This document shows, piece after piece, positions 1 to 7,764 of a stretch of 54,545 nucleotides of DNA. Positions within the stretch are counted from its first letter, which is position 1, and every line of letters begins with the position of its first letter. The position numbers were made by a program, and so were the translations under genes. Below the pieces are notes generated by a model. It was not told where the DNA came from, made no database searches, and saw only the letters and a list, made by a program, of their open reading frames with translations. Source of the DNA: Candidatus Zhuqueibacterota bacterium (GTDB taxonomy: Bacteria > Zhuqueibacterota > Zhuqueibacteria > Thermofontimicrobiales > Thermofontimicrobiaceae); NCBI GenBank assembly GCA_016783825.1, contig JADHVV010000007.1, forward strand, positions 1 to 54,545, read 5' to 3'.

Positions 1-128
1 TGATTAACTATCTTTATTTTAATTCTATTAGCTAAATATGTTTTATGGTTTTTTAATATATCTGAATATGTATGTTATGTGTGTTATTTTGTGTTTTACA
101 TAATTAATAAATTTTGCACAAAAGGGTG

Positions 129-229
129 CGGAATGCAAGTTACATATTAACACGAGGCCTATTTTTAGACAAATTATTTAGAATCTCGGATTTGAAGTCC
201 GCGGGGCCCACCAGGTACCCTTGCACTCC
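129..229 (-). tRNA. selC-like: tRNA-Sec (UCA)-like gene, possibly degenerate
   Basis: On the minus strand an anticodon arm CGGA-CTTCAAA-TCCG carries a UCA anticodon (195..193), preceded by a D arm containing CCTGGTGGGCCCC, both hallmarks of selenocysteine tRNA. An 8-bp acceptor, GGAGTGCA (229..222) with TGCATTCC (137..130), pairs with one G-U, and the pairing can extend two more base pairs inward. Total length of 101 nt fits tRNA-Sec. Against a healthy gene: the D stem has two internal mismatches, the T arm lacks the TTCGA loop motif (only GTTA/TAAC pairs with a 5-nt loop), and CCA is not encoded. It may be a decayed tRNA-Sec, or an unusual one. The rest of bases 1-323 is AT-rich with nothing else recognised. 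Confidence 0.5.
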
Positions 230-323
230 CAAAACATCAACAAAAATTGACGGATAAAAATACTAACTTTTTTTATGAGAAGCAAGGAATTTTTATTATA
301 TTTGGTAATAACTCATATTGAAA

Positions 324-770
324 TTAAGCGTTTTGTTTCAATATTTCCCTAATCAAAATATCCAATCCTTTAAAATAACTCCCTAATCCCAAACCACTCA
401 CTTGGGCAACACAAACATCTTTGATCACTGAATTTCGCCTAAATGGTTCTCTTTTTGAAATACCTGATAAATGTACCTCCACAGTTGGCAAAGCCACTCC
501 ACTAATAGCATCTCTGAGAGAATAGCTGTAATGGGTTAGCGCAGCAGGATTTATTAAAATGCCATCCGCCCATTTTCGGTTTTCATGAAGAAAATCAATG
601 ATTTGTCCTTCATGATTTGATTGGAAAAACTTGAATTCAACGTCTTTGTTCTTGATGTATTCTTTTATTTTCTTAATTATATCTTCAAGAGTTAAATGTC
701 CATATATTTCCGGTTCTCTTTCACCCAAAAGGTTTAAATTTGGCCCGTTAATAATTAGTATTTTTTTCAT
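324..770 (-). CDS. aroQ: 3-dehydroquinate dehydratase, type II
   Basis: Third step of the shikimate pathway: dehydrates 3-dehydroquinate to 3-dehydroshikimate in the cytoplasm as a dodecamer. The 148-residue length and the N-terminal NGPNLNLLGEREPEIYG signature (residues 8-24, with catalytic Arg18 and Tyr23) identify the type II family; INPAALTHYSYSLRDA and EVHLSG carry the other conserved substrate-binding segments. The ATG at 770 is preferred over an upstream in-frame ATG at 815 because the protein starts exactly at the beta-strand MKKILIINGPN and has GGGA nearby. It is the last gene of the aromatic operon, 132 bp after aroB, with a hairpin repeat in the gap. Confidence 0.93.
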   Translation of the reverse strand: MKKILIINGPNLNLLGEREPEIYGHLTLEDIIKKIKEYIKNKDVEFKFFQSNHEGQIIDFLHENRKWADGILINPAALTHYSYSLRDAISGVALPTVEVHLSGISKREPFRRNSVIKDVCVAQVSGLGLGSYFKGLDILIREILKQNA

Positions 771-790
771 TTTAATTCCCAAAAAATAAT

Positions 791-863
791 AGGTCATAGA
801 AATCGAACACGTCACTGAAAATAAATTATAAAAACTTCTGTGGGCTGTTCATTTCTGTGACCT
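791..863. repeat. Imperfect inverted repeat between aroB and aroQ
   Basis: Left arm AGGTCATAGAAATCGAACA (791-809) pairs with right arm TGTTCATTTCTGTGACCT (846-863). The TTTCTGTGG/CCCACAGAAA vocabulary recurs in the repeat at 9067-9206, so this is a member of a dispersed palindrome family. It could fold in RNA between two operon genes. Confidence 0.6.
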
Positions 864-902
864 AATTTTACATAATATTTTTCTTGTAACTTTGTAGCCT
901 GG

Positions 903-1988
903 TTACAATATTTTTTTTATCGCACTTAAAATAAACTTGTCTTCAATATTTTTTTTCGTCAAAGCTTGCCCTATTCCATTCAACAGGACAACCTGCAACT
1001 CATTCCCAATATTTTTTTTATCAAAATAGACAGTTTTTAAAATATTTCTGGCGGAAAGTTTTGATGGTAAACTTATTTCTATCATATTTTCCAACAAGTG
1101 ATGGATTCTATTGTAATCATCCATCTCCAATAAATCCAATTCAGTTGATAACCAACTCATTGCCTGCATTCCCCACAATACTGCCTCACCATGCCGGAAA
1201 TATTGATAGTTTGTCTCTGCTTCCAAAGCATGACCAATCGTATGTCCAAAATTTAAGATTGTGCGTAATCCTGTTTCTTTTTCATCACGACTCACAATCT
1301 CTGCTTTAATTGAGCAGCATCGTTCAATTATTTCTCCATAAAGTTCTAATTGGGAAATTCTTTTTAACTCGTTGAAATTGTCTTCTAGTTTTGCGAAAAA
1401 CTTCTTTTCCCAAATCAAACCATACTTTATTACCTCACCCAAACCGGAAATAACATCTCTATTATCCAATGTTTTCAGCACAACCGGATCGATAAGGACA
1501 AATTTTGGCTGGTAAAAAGCGCCAATTAAATTTTTACCCAAACGATGATTAATGCCAACCTTTCCGCCGACGCTGCTATCCGTTTGAGCCAGCAGCGTGG
1601 TTGGAATTTGAACGAAAGAAATTCCTCTTTTATAGGTCGCAGCTACAAAACCAGCCAAATCTCCAATAACGCCTCCCCCCAATGCGATAATTGTGGCAGT
1701 CCTGTCAATTCTATTTTTAATCAGTTCTTCAAAGATATATTCAGCTGTTTCTAATGACTTGGATTGTTCACCAACCGCTACGACAATTTTAACAACCTGG
1801 TAATTTGATTTTTCAAGTGTGCAGGCCACTCCATTTGCATACAATTTATCTACAGTAGCATCAGTTATTAGAACGACTTTTTTGCTGATGGAATGTTTTT
1901 CACACAATAAACCAATATCGCCTATAATCCCACTTTTAATGTATATTGGGTAACTTCTTTCCTTTAGGTCAACGATTACTTTTCTCAA
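903..1988 (-). CDS. aroB: 3-dehydroquinate synthase
   Basis: Converts DAHP to 3-dehydroquinate using NAD and a divalent metal (second shikimate step). At 361 residues it has the family's usual length. Visible motifs are GEQSKS (about 73-78), the NAD-binding GGGVIGDLAGFVA (about 103-115), PTTLLAQTDSSVGGK, the metal-ligand Glu in GLGEVIKYG and the metal-ligand His pair in NFGHTIGHALE. The start is a TTG: the last bases of aroK read TTGA, so the TTG start overlaps the aroK TGA stop by four bases. No ATG lies close by, so translational coupling to aroK is likely. Confidence 0.94.
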   Translation of the reverse strand: MRKVIVDLKERSYPIYIKSGIIGDIGLLCEKHSISKKVVLITDATVDKLYANGVACTLEKSNYQVVKIVVAVGEQSKSLETAEYIFEELIKNRIDRTATIIALGGGVIGDLAGFVAATYKRGISFVQIPTTLLAQTDSSVGGKVGINHRLGKNLIGAFYQPKFVLIDPVVLKTLDNRDVISGLGEVIKYGLIWEKKFFAKLEDNFNELKRISQLELYGEIIERCCSIKAEIVSRDEKETGLRTILNFGHTIGHALEAETNYQYFRHGEAVLWGMQAMSWLSTELDLLEMDDYNRIHHLLENMIEISLPSKLSARNILKTVYFDKKNIGNELQVVLLNGIGQALTKKNIEDKFILSAIKKIL

Positions 1989-2518
1989 ATGAATTTCCTT
2001 ATTCGTTCAATTAGCTGGTCTGCGATTTTACTTTGTAAGTCCCCTTCTTCACAGGGAAAAATAATATCTGCCCGTTCATAAAATCGCGCCCGGGTCGTTA
2101 ATAAATTTTGAATCTCTTGGTATCTTTCATTTTTATTCTTTGGAAGAAGTGGTCGCGTTTCACTATTTTGAATTCGTTCCCACAGTGTTTCTAATGCACA
2201 TTTCAAATAAATGGTAATTCCGGATTTTTTCAGATTGATCCAATTTTCCGAAAACATAATCGCACCACCACCAATGGCAACAACCATTTGTTCCATCTGT
2301 GAAACCATTTTAAGACATTCTTTTTCGGTTTCACGAAAGCTTTCTTCTCCCTCATCTTTGAAAATTTGAGAGATCGACTTACCGGTTTTGTTTTCAATCC
2401 ATAAATCTGAATCAAAAAAAGCACGGTTCATCTTTTGGGAAACTTTTGGCGCAATAGTGCTTTTCCCCGAACCCATAAAACCAATTAAATAGATATTTCC
2501 ATTGAAGGTTTTTTTCAT
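1985..2518 (-). CDS. aroK: Shikimate kinase
   Basis: Phosphorylates shikimate with ATP. A 177-residue P-loop kinase with Walker A GFMGSGKST (13-21), the shikimate-binding FFDSD segment, RETEKE and the GGGAIM loop; the lid region contains ETRPLLPKN. Length is typical. It follows a 319-bp spacer carrying two repeats after aroE and overlaps aroB by four bases (TTGA), so aroK, aroB and aroQ may form a sub-operon or be reached by read-through from the attenuated promoter at 7.6 kb. Confidence 0.94.
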   Translation of the reverse strand: MKKTFNGNIYLIGFMGSGKSTIAPKVSQKMNRAFFDSDLWIENKTGKSISQIFKDEGEESFRETEKECLKMVSQMEQMVVAIGGGAIMFSENWINLKKSGITIYLKCALETLWERIQNSETRPLLPKNKNERYQEIQNLLTTRARFYERADIIFPCEEGDLQSKIADQLIERIRKFI

Positions 2519-2540
2519 CTTTACATTTTTGGATTCATAT

Positions 2541-2687
2541 TAGTACTACTTAATCAGATTAGGATTCCCCTGTCATTCCGGCAATCTTTAAGCCGGAATC
2601 TCCTTTGTTTTCCATGGAGATTCCCGCTAAAAACATGCGGGAATGACAGATGCCCGTCATTTATGTATAATCTGACAAAGTAGAACT
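2541..2687. mobile_element. MITE-like palindromic element with terminal inverted repeats
   Basis: Outer arms of 21 bp, starting TAGTACTACTT (2541-2561) and ending AAGTAGAACTA (2667-2687), match as inverted repeats at 18 of 21 positions. Inside are nested hairpins: CTGTCATTCC/GGGAATGACAG, ATTCCGGC/GCCGGAAT and ATTCCCGC/GCGGGAAT. The GGGAATGACA module recurs at 38048-38271. No coding capacity. Non-autonomous mobile element or REP-like repeat; the distinction cannot be made from one window. Confidence 0.55.
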
Positions 2688-2764
2688 AAGGTCTAAAAAT
2701 AAGGTTATTAAAAATCAAATATTTGAGTTCATTTTAGATACAGGTGAATGGTTACTTATTTTTT

Positions 2765-2822
2765 TATTACCCAATTACCCTATCACCCTGTTACTCTATT
2801 ACATTGTTACCAAATTACCTTT
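2765..2822. repeat. Degenerate tandem tract, unit about 9-10 bp
   Basis: On the plus strand units of the form ATTACC, ATCACC, TTACTC, TTACAT, TTACCA recur about every 9-10 bases (minus strand: GGTAAT, GGTGAT, GAGTAA). It lies just downstream of aroE. Another, different periodic tract occurs at 40780-40851. Confidence 0.5.
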
Positions 2823-2837
2823 CAAAGTATTGCTTGC

Positions 2838-3722
2838 TTAATACCGCGTCTGCCCACTAATTTTTTTGATTAAATATTCTCTTAATTCCGGTACAAGATA
2901 TTCTGTTTCTATTTCAACACCAGTCCAAATCTTTAATGATTCAATGCCCTGGTATATCAGCATATCCAATCCGTTCATAATGTGTGCGCCGGCGCTCCTT
3001 GCTTTTTGCAAAAATTTGGTTTCCAACGGATTATAGATCAAGTTGTACACCAAAATATCTTTTGGGAACAGGAATTCATCATCCACGGGACTGGCATGAA
3101 CTTCCGGATGCATACCAATTGGCGTTGTGTTGATTAAGATCGAGGCGTTTTGGATTTCATTTGTCAAATCATTCATGGTGGGTGGAATTGAATAAATTTT
3201 ATCAAACTGGGTAATACTAATCATTTCAGATTTTAATTTTTCGCCTTTCTGAGTTGTACGATTAAAAATTTTAATCTCACCAATTCCATCCTGAATAAGC
3301 GCATAAATCACAGCACGTGCAGATCCCCCGGCGCCAATTACTATTGCTGTTTTTGTTTTTAGAGAGTGCCTGAATTCTCCCAAAGAATCTAAAAATCCGA
3401 TTACGTCCGTATTGAAACCAAATCGTCTATTATTTTTAAATACAATTGTGTTTACAGCACCTAAACATCTCGCTTCCTCAGAAACTTCATCCAGGAATTG
3501 AATAACACCCTGTTTATGCGGCAATGTAACATTTATCCCTTTAAAATTTAATGCCTGAAAACTTTCGATTGCCTTTTCGAGGTCAGATGGAATAACATGG
3601 AATGCGTTATAACAATAATTTAAACCTAATTTTTGAATTATGAAGTTTTGCATTTCAGGTGAAAGGCTATGACTAATCGGGTCTCCGATAACTCCTAATA
3701 ATTGTGTTGAAGAATTAATCAT
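2838..3722 (-). CDS. aroE: Shikimate 5-dehydrogenase
   Basis: NADPH-dependent reduction of 3-dehydroshikimate to shikimate. The 294-residue protein shows the substrate-binding SHSLSPEMQN (17-26), the catalytic Lys in NVTLPHKQGV (about residue 70), the NADP-binding GAGGSARAV and NRTTQKG, and the C-terminal YQGIESLKIWTG. The start ATG overlaps the end of aroA by 8 bp, implying coupling. Confidence 0.94.
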   Translation of the reverse strand: MINSSTQLLGVIGDPISHSLSPEMQNFIIQKLGLNYCYNAFHVIPSDLEKAIESFQALNFKGINVTLPHKQGVIQFLDEVSEEARCLGAVNTIVFKNNRRFGFNTDVIGFLDSLGEFRHSLKTKTAIVIGAGGSARAVIYALIQDGIGEIKIFNRTTQKGEKLKSEMISITQFDKIYSIPPTMNDLTNEIQNASILINTTPIGMHPEVHASPVDDEFLFPKDILVYNLIYNPLETKFLQKARSAGAHIMNGLDMLIYQGIESLKIWTGVEIETEYLVPELREYLIKKISGQTRY

Positions 3723-4998
3723 CAGCCAACTCCTTTAATTGATGAAAAAAATTGGGGTGCGATATTTTTACACAGTCCGGGTTTTTAATTGTTGTAATGC
3801 CGTCAGCAAATAATCCGGCGACTGCAAACGCCATGGCAATTCGATGATCACCGTAACTATCTATTTCAGCGCCAGTCAATTTTTGATTTCCCGGCACAAC
3901 CATTCCATCTTCTAACTCCGTAACTTGTGCTCCCATTCTACGCAGATTTTCTACAACAGCTTCTATCCGATCAGTCTCTTTTACCCTGAGTTCCCTGGCA
4001 TCTTTTATCACAGTCTCACCAATCGCCTGCGTGGCTGCCACAGCGAGCACCGGAATTTCATCAATGACTCTCGGAATCATATCTCCCTTTATCTCCACTC
4101 CGTGCAGCGCACAGGAATCAATTAAAACATCCCCGGTTTCTTCGTTATTTTTTGTCTCCTGGTTTTGGAAAATAAAATTTGCTCCCATCTTTGTTAACAC
4201 ATCAACTATCCCTGTGCGGGTGGGATTCAGTCCAACATTTTTTATTTTTATACTTGAATCTTTTGTGAGGCATGCAGCAATCATAAAAAAAGCTGCTGCT
4301 GAGATATCACCAGGTACATTAATAACGTTAGAAGTTAGTTCAGGCATTCCTTCCATTGTAACGCTTGTTTCTTCTATTGCCAGTTCGGCTCCCAAATATT
4401 TCAGCATTTTTTCAGTATGATTGCGTGAAATTGATGGTTCGACAATTGTTGTTTTTCCTTGAGCAAATAAACCGGCAAGAAGTAAGCATGATTTAACTTG
4501 TGCACTGGCGATATTTAATTGATGTTCGTATGCTTTCAAATTCCCTGGCTTAATAGTAAGCGGCGCATACTGATTTTTTCCCCCTTCAATGTTCGCTCCT
4601 ATTTTCATCAGTGGCTTAATTATTCTTTTCATGGGACGACTTTTTAATGAAGAATCTCCAGTGATCGTCGAAGTAAAATTTTGCCCGGTAAGAATCCCGG
4701 ATAATAATCTTAGTGTAGTTCCTGAATTACCAGCGTCTAAAACTCCACCTGGTTCCTGAAATCCATGAAGTCCGGTTCCTTTAACATAAGTTTTATCTTT
4801 ATCATTCCAAATTTTGATGCCTAATTTTTTAAGACAATCCATCGTACTTCGCACATCTTCACTAGATGAAAGTCCAAAAATCTCCGAGGTACCATTTGCC
4901 AATGAAGCAAACATTAAAGCTCGGTGTGAGATTGATTTATCACCCGGCAAGAATATTTCTCCACGCAGTTTATTCATATTTGTTATTTTTTCAACCAT
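3715..4998 (-). CDS. aroA: EPSP synthase (3-phosphoshikimate 1-carboxyvinyltransferase)
   Basis: Joins shikimate 3-phosphate and phosphoenolpyruvate. The start at 4998 gives the typical 427 residues and sits after GGAAG; an upstream in-frame ATG at 5073 would overlap tyrA by about 70 bp and is less likely. Motifs: PGDKSISHRA (about 18-27), LDAGNSGTTLRLLSG (about 88-102), the domain-crossing SAQVKSC, and RVKETDRI near the C-terminus. The DAGNSGTTLRLLSG form resembles class II enzymes rather than the E. coli class I form (inference from motif only). It starts 1 bp after the tyrA stop and overlaps aroE. Confidence 0.94.
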   Translation of the reverse strand: MVEKITNMNKLRGEIFLPGDKSISHRALMFASLANGTSEIFGLSSSEDVRSTMDCLKKLGIKIWNDKDKTYVKGTGLHGFQEPGGVLDAGNSGTTLRLLSGILTGQNFTSTITGDSSLKSRPMKRIIKPLMKIGANIEGGKNQYAPLTIKPGNLKAYEHQLNIASAQVKSCLLLAGLFAQGKTTIVEPSISRNHTEKMLKYLGAELAIEETSVTMEGMPELTSNVINVPGDISAAAFFMIAACLTKDSSIKIKNVGLNPTRTGIVDVLTKMGANFIFQNQETKNNEETGDVLIDSCALHGVEIKGDMIPRVIDEIPVLAVAATQAIGETVIKDARELRVKETDRIEAVVENLRRMGAQVTELEDGMVVPGNQKLTGAEIDSYGDHRIAMAFAVAGLFADGITTIKNPDCVKISHPNFFHQLKELADD

Positions 4999-4999
4999 C

Positions 5000-6094
5000 T
5001 CATCGCTTCCGACAATAAAAACCTTTTTCCGTAAGCAGATCAATTGCTGCTTCTCTATTTTTTTCTGATTCAAACGAGAGTCTCATGGTGCCTCCCTCAA
5101 GCAGCCGCACTTTCAACACTTCAATATCCCTGATGTTAATACCTTTTTCAAATAACGTTGAAGCTATTTTCGAAATAACACCCGGTTCATCTTCAACCAC
5201 AACCGTAATGTCGTAATTGGGGTGGATAAAACCTTTCGTATCTTTTGGAATAGACAGTCTCGTTTTTGCTGCATTTTCAAATTCACAGCGTAAATTTGTG
5301 TAAGACAACTCGTCTTTTAATTTATTTAGCTCTACGATAAACTCATCAATAATGTTCAAAATATTTTCTGAATTCGTTTTAAAAATATCTTCCCACATGC
5401 TAAATGGACTGGACGCGATGCGCGTCATATCTCTAAAACCACCGGCAGCTAATTTTAAGTAATTTGGTTCATCCTGATTATAATCCGCTATCAGGTTCAC
5501 CAATTTTACTGCTAACATTTGAGGAAGATGGCTTACCGCAGCAGCTATTTTATCGTGTACTGATGCATTTAATAATAATACTTTAGCGCCAATAAGTTCC
5601 ATTATAGTCACTAATTTATTCAGCACATCGGGCGGCGTATTCTTTTGCGGTGTTAAAATATAAAAACAATTTTCAAAAAGAAATGGATCAGCTGCGTCAA
5701 TTCCATTTTTTTCAGAACCTGCCATCGGGTGACCGCCAACAAAATTAATGTAATCCGGGAATTCCTGATCGGCAATTATGATGATTGTTTCTTTTGAACT
5801 TCCCACATCTGTAACAATGGCATCCTTTTTTAACATAGGTGGGATTCTTTTCAAATCGCTGATGATCTGTTGGATGTTAGTTGCTAATATCACAAGGTCT
5901 GCATCACTCACCTGCTGTTCTATTTCATCCGGCGTATAACCTTCATCAATAATGTTATGCTCAACAGCTTTTTTTATTGTTTCAGGAAAATCGATGCCAA
6001 TAATCTTTTCGCCAATATATTTCCTGCGGAAAGCCAATGCCAATGATCCACCGATCAAACCGGTACCAATAATACATATTTTATTAAAGAACAT
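5000..6094 (-). CDS. tyrA: Prephenate dehydrogenase with C-terminal ACT domain
   Basis: Oxidative decarboxylation of prephenate to 4-hydroxyphenylpyruvate, the committed step to tyrosine. The 364 residues hold an N-terminal Rossmann fold with GTGLIGGSLA (10-19), the GGHPMAGSEKNGI active-site segment (about 121-133), a helical dimerisation domain with SHLPQM, and a C-terminal ACT domain (about 294-355) containing EDEPGVISKIA. ACT domains in this family usually sense an amino acid such as Tyr. It sits 12 bp after the DAHP synthase; its position matches the Tyr-codon leader that controls the operon. Confidence 0.92.
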   Translation of the reverse strand: MFFNKICIIGTGLIGGSLALAFRRKYIGEKIIGIDFPETIKKAVEHNIIDEGYTPDEIEQQVSDADLVILATNIQQIISDLKRIPPMLKKDAIVTDVGSSKETIIIIADQEFPDYINFVGGHPMAGSEKNGIDAADPFLFENCFYILTPQKNTPPDVLNKLVTIMELIGAKVLLLNASVHDKIAAAVSHLPQMLAVKLVNLIADYNQDEPNYLKLAAGGFRDMTRIASSPFSMWEDIFKTNSENILNIIDEFIVELNKLKDELSYTNLRCEFENAAKTRLSIPKDTKGFIHPNYDITVVVEDEPGVISKIASTLFEKGINIRDIEVLKVRLLEGGTMRLSFESEKNREAAIDLLTEKGFYCRKR

Positions 6095-6106
6095 CTGTTT
6101 TCCTTG

Positions 6107-7120
6107 TTAGATAGTTTTCTTCACCGCTTTGGCTATTATTCGTAATTCATCCATCAACTCAGAAAATTGATCAGGATAAAGAGATTGCGCGCCATCAGAG
6201 AGCGCCTGATCAGGTTTGGGATGGATCTCTATCATTAATCCGTGGGCACCTGCTGCAATTGAGGCGCGCGCCATGGGAAGCACCTTATCCCGGCGTCCTG
6301 TGGCATGACTTGGATCTACAATTACCGGCAGGTGACTCAATTTTTGAATGACCGGGATGGCAGATAAATCCAGCGTGTTCCTTGTATAATTTTCAAAGGT
6401 TCGAATGCCGCGTTCACATAAAATAACCTGGTAATTTCCACCGGACATAATGTACTCAGCAGCCATCAGCCATTCTTCTATGGTTGCGGACATCCCTCTT
6501 TTGAGCAAAATTGGTTTTCTAATTTTCCCTAATTCCTTCAACAACCAAAAATTCTGCATATTACGGGCGCCGACCTGGAAGATGTCAACATAGTTCAACA
6601 TCATTTTAATTTGACTGACATCCATCACTTCCGAGACAACTGCCAGCTTATACTTATCTCCTGCCTCCCTGAGATATTTCAATCCTTCTTCGCCCAATCC
6701 TTGAAACGAATAGGGAGATGTCCTGGGTTTAAAAGCGCCGCCCCGAATTATTTGAGCGCCATTTTTTACCAGTAACTCTGCTGTTGTAAACAGCAGTTCC
6801 TTGCTTTCGACAGCGCAGGGACCCGCCATTATTACGATATTATCCCCGCCAATTTTAACATCACCTATTTGCAAAATCGTGTCTTCATGGTGAAATTCGC
6901 GGCTCGCCAATTTATAGGCTTTTGTAATTGCTACAACTTCCCGAACGCCGGCAAGTAATTCCAAATCTCTTTTATCAATGCCTCTTTTTTCACCAACTGC
7001 ACCTAAAACAGTCCGTTCTTTTCCGTCGGATCGATGAACCTCGAAGCCCAACGCTTTTATTTTATCAGTGACAATTTGGACTTGTTGTTCGGTGGCATTA
7101 TCTTCCATTATTATTACCAT
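6107..7120 (-). CDS. aroF: DAHP synthase, type I-beta
   Basis: First committed step: condenses PEP and erythrose 4-phosphate. From the ATG at 7120 the protein has 337 residues: an N-terminal ferredoxin-like regulatory domain (about 1-70, MVIIMEDNATEQQV onward, with ERTVLGAVG) and the TIM barrel with MAGPCAVES (metal and PEP binding), GGAFKPRTSPYSFQGLG and the C-terminal DPSHATGRRD. The ATG overlaps the stop of the chorismate mutase gene (TAATG); a longer reading to 7162 lies inside that gene and is rejected. The N-terminal domain is the usual site of Tyr or chorismate-derived feedback control. Confidence 0.93.
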   Translation of the reverse strand: MVIIMEDNATEQQVQIVTDKIKALGFEVHRSDGKERTVLGAVGEKRGIDKRDLELLAGVREVVAITKAYKLASREFHHEDTILQIGDVKIGGDNIVIMAGPCAVESKELLFTTAELLVKNGAQIIRGGAFKPRTSPYSFQGLGEEGLKYLREAGDKYKLAVVSEVMDVSQIKMMLNYVDIFQVGARNMQNFWLLKELGKIRKPILLKRGMSATIEEWLMAAEYIMSGGNYQVILCERGIRTFENYTRNTLDLSAIPVIQKLSHLPVIVDPSHATGRRDKVLPMARASIAAGAHGLMIEIHPKPDQALSDGAQSLYPDQFSELMDELRIIAKAVKKTI

Positions 7121-7395
7121 TATTGCTCCTTCCCTAAATTGTTTTCCTGCAAATTTCGACATTCCCTGATAATTGCTTCAAAGATGTTTCTTATCGATTC
7201 ATCCTGTAATGGACCTTCATTTCGTCCTAACAAATCTTCAATAATTTTTGCTTCACGCGTGTAATCATAAACTGGTTGTTTAGACTTATCTTTAACCTTT
7301 CCAATTTCTAACGCCAATTCGCCGCGCCTTTGCAGCAATTTCAGAATTTCCCGGTTTATTTGATCAACTTTTTTACGCAATTCATCGATGCTCAT
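7120..7395 (-). CDS. Chorismate mutase, AroQ class (monofunctional)
   Basis: All-helical 91-residue protein converting chorismate to prephenate. Typical features: IDELRKKVDQINREILKLL at the N-terminus (first helix, with the active-site Arg), RRGELALEIGKVK, and REAKIIEDLL. Two ATGs are possible: at 7401, only about one base after AGGAG, and at 7395, seven bases after AGGAG. The latter is chosen. First structural gene of the operon, directly downstream of the attenuator's T run, and its end overlaps the DAHP synthase start; such mutases often act in complex with the type I-beta DAHP synthase (known for Bacillus and related systems; inferred here). Confidence 0.9.
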   Translation of the reverse strand: MSIDELRKKVDQINREILKLLQRRGELALEIGKVKDKSKQPVYDYTREAKIIEDLLGRNEGPLQDESIRNIFEAIIRECRNLQENNLGKEQ

Positions 7396-7407
7396 TAGCA
7401 TTCTCCT

Positions 7408-7499
7408 AAAAAAAAACCCACTATCGTGTTTGATAGTGGGTTGATTTTTTTAATTAATTTTTCTCAAATATACTTAAATGGATTCTTCCCACTATCAAT
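7408..7499 (-). promoter_or_regulatory. Tyrosine attenuator: antiterminator and intrinsic terminator
   Basis: Terminator: AACCCACTATC (7442..7432), 6-nt loop, GATAGTGGGTT (7425..7415), an 11-bp perfect stem running into nine T (7416..7408). Antiterminator: TTGATAGTGGG (7498..7488), inside the leader reading frame just after the Tyr codons, is perfectly complementary over 11 bp to CCCACTATCAA (7440..7430), the 5' arm of the terminator. A protector stem is also possible: TTCCCAC (7572..7566) with GTGGGAA (7492..7486). The element 2 core GATAGTGGG is an exact copy of element 4. These are the 1:2, 2:3 and 3:4 relations of ribosome-mediated attenuators. Scarce charged tRNA-Tyr should stall the ribosome upstream of element 2 and favour 2:3, allowing expression. 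Confidence 0.88.
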
Positions 7500-7586
7500 A
7501 TAACTAAAATAATAATAGTACCGATAATAATATTTCAAGACCGTTTGATTTGTGAATTTGAAATTGTGGGAATAAATTTGTTTCAT
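7464..7586 (-). CDS. Tyr-rich leader peptide of the aromatic operon
   Basis: A 40-codon frame, ATG at 7586 to TGA at 7464, not detectable by length alone. It encodes ten Tyr (residues 5, 19-21, 23-26, 29, 39) and four Phe; residues 18-29 read KYYYRYYYYFSY. The control codons lie just before the antiterminator arm (codons 30-33). It begins about 22 nt after the expected transcription start and has no strong ribosome binding site. Function as a sensor of Tyr-tRNA charging is inferred from position, codon content and the alternative hairpins. Confidence 0.85.
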   Translation of the reverse strand: MKQIYSHNFKFTNQTVLKYYYRYYYYFSYIDSGKNPFKYI

Positions 7587-7614
7587 AATGTATTAACCAG
7601 ATTTAATTATGTCC

Positions 7615-7643
7615 AATATAAGCATTAATAGAACTTTTGTCAA
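7615..7643 (-). promoter_or_regulatory. Sigma-70-type promoter of the aromatic operon
   Basis: TTGACA (7643..7638), a spacer of exactly 17 nt, and TATATT (7620..7615) on the minus strand; the -35 is a perfect consensus match and the -10 matches 5 of 6. Predicted start of transcription about 7608-7609, giving a leader of roughly 210 nt before the chorismate mutase ATG. Confidence 0.8.
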
Positions 7644-7658
7644 GACTTTTTTGTGACG

Positions 7659-7764
7659 AAGATGTAGCCCACCTTTTGAAATTGTCAGATAGTAAAATCA
7701 ACAAAATTATTTATTGTAGTTATCAATATCAAATTCAACCACAACCTAAGGTGGACTACATCTT
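7659..7764. repeat. Inverted repeat flanking the end of the DegT-family gene
   Basis: Arms AAGATGTAGCCCACCTT (7659-7675) and AAGGTGGACTACATCTT (7748-7764) match as inverted repeats at 16 of 17 positions around a 72-nt AT-rich interior. The right arm includes the last codons and stop of the aminotransferase gene. It separates that transcript from the aromatic promoter; terminator function is possible but there is no T run. Confidence 0.55.

Noticed and set aside
4031-4420. 129-codon plus-strand frame inside aroA
   Set aside because: Lies entirely opposite the well-supported aroA gene and has no family features or ribosome binding site.
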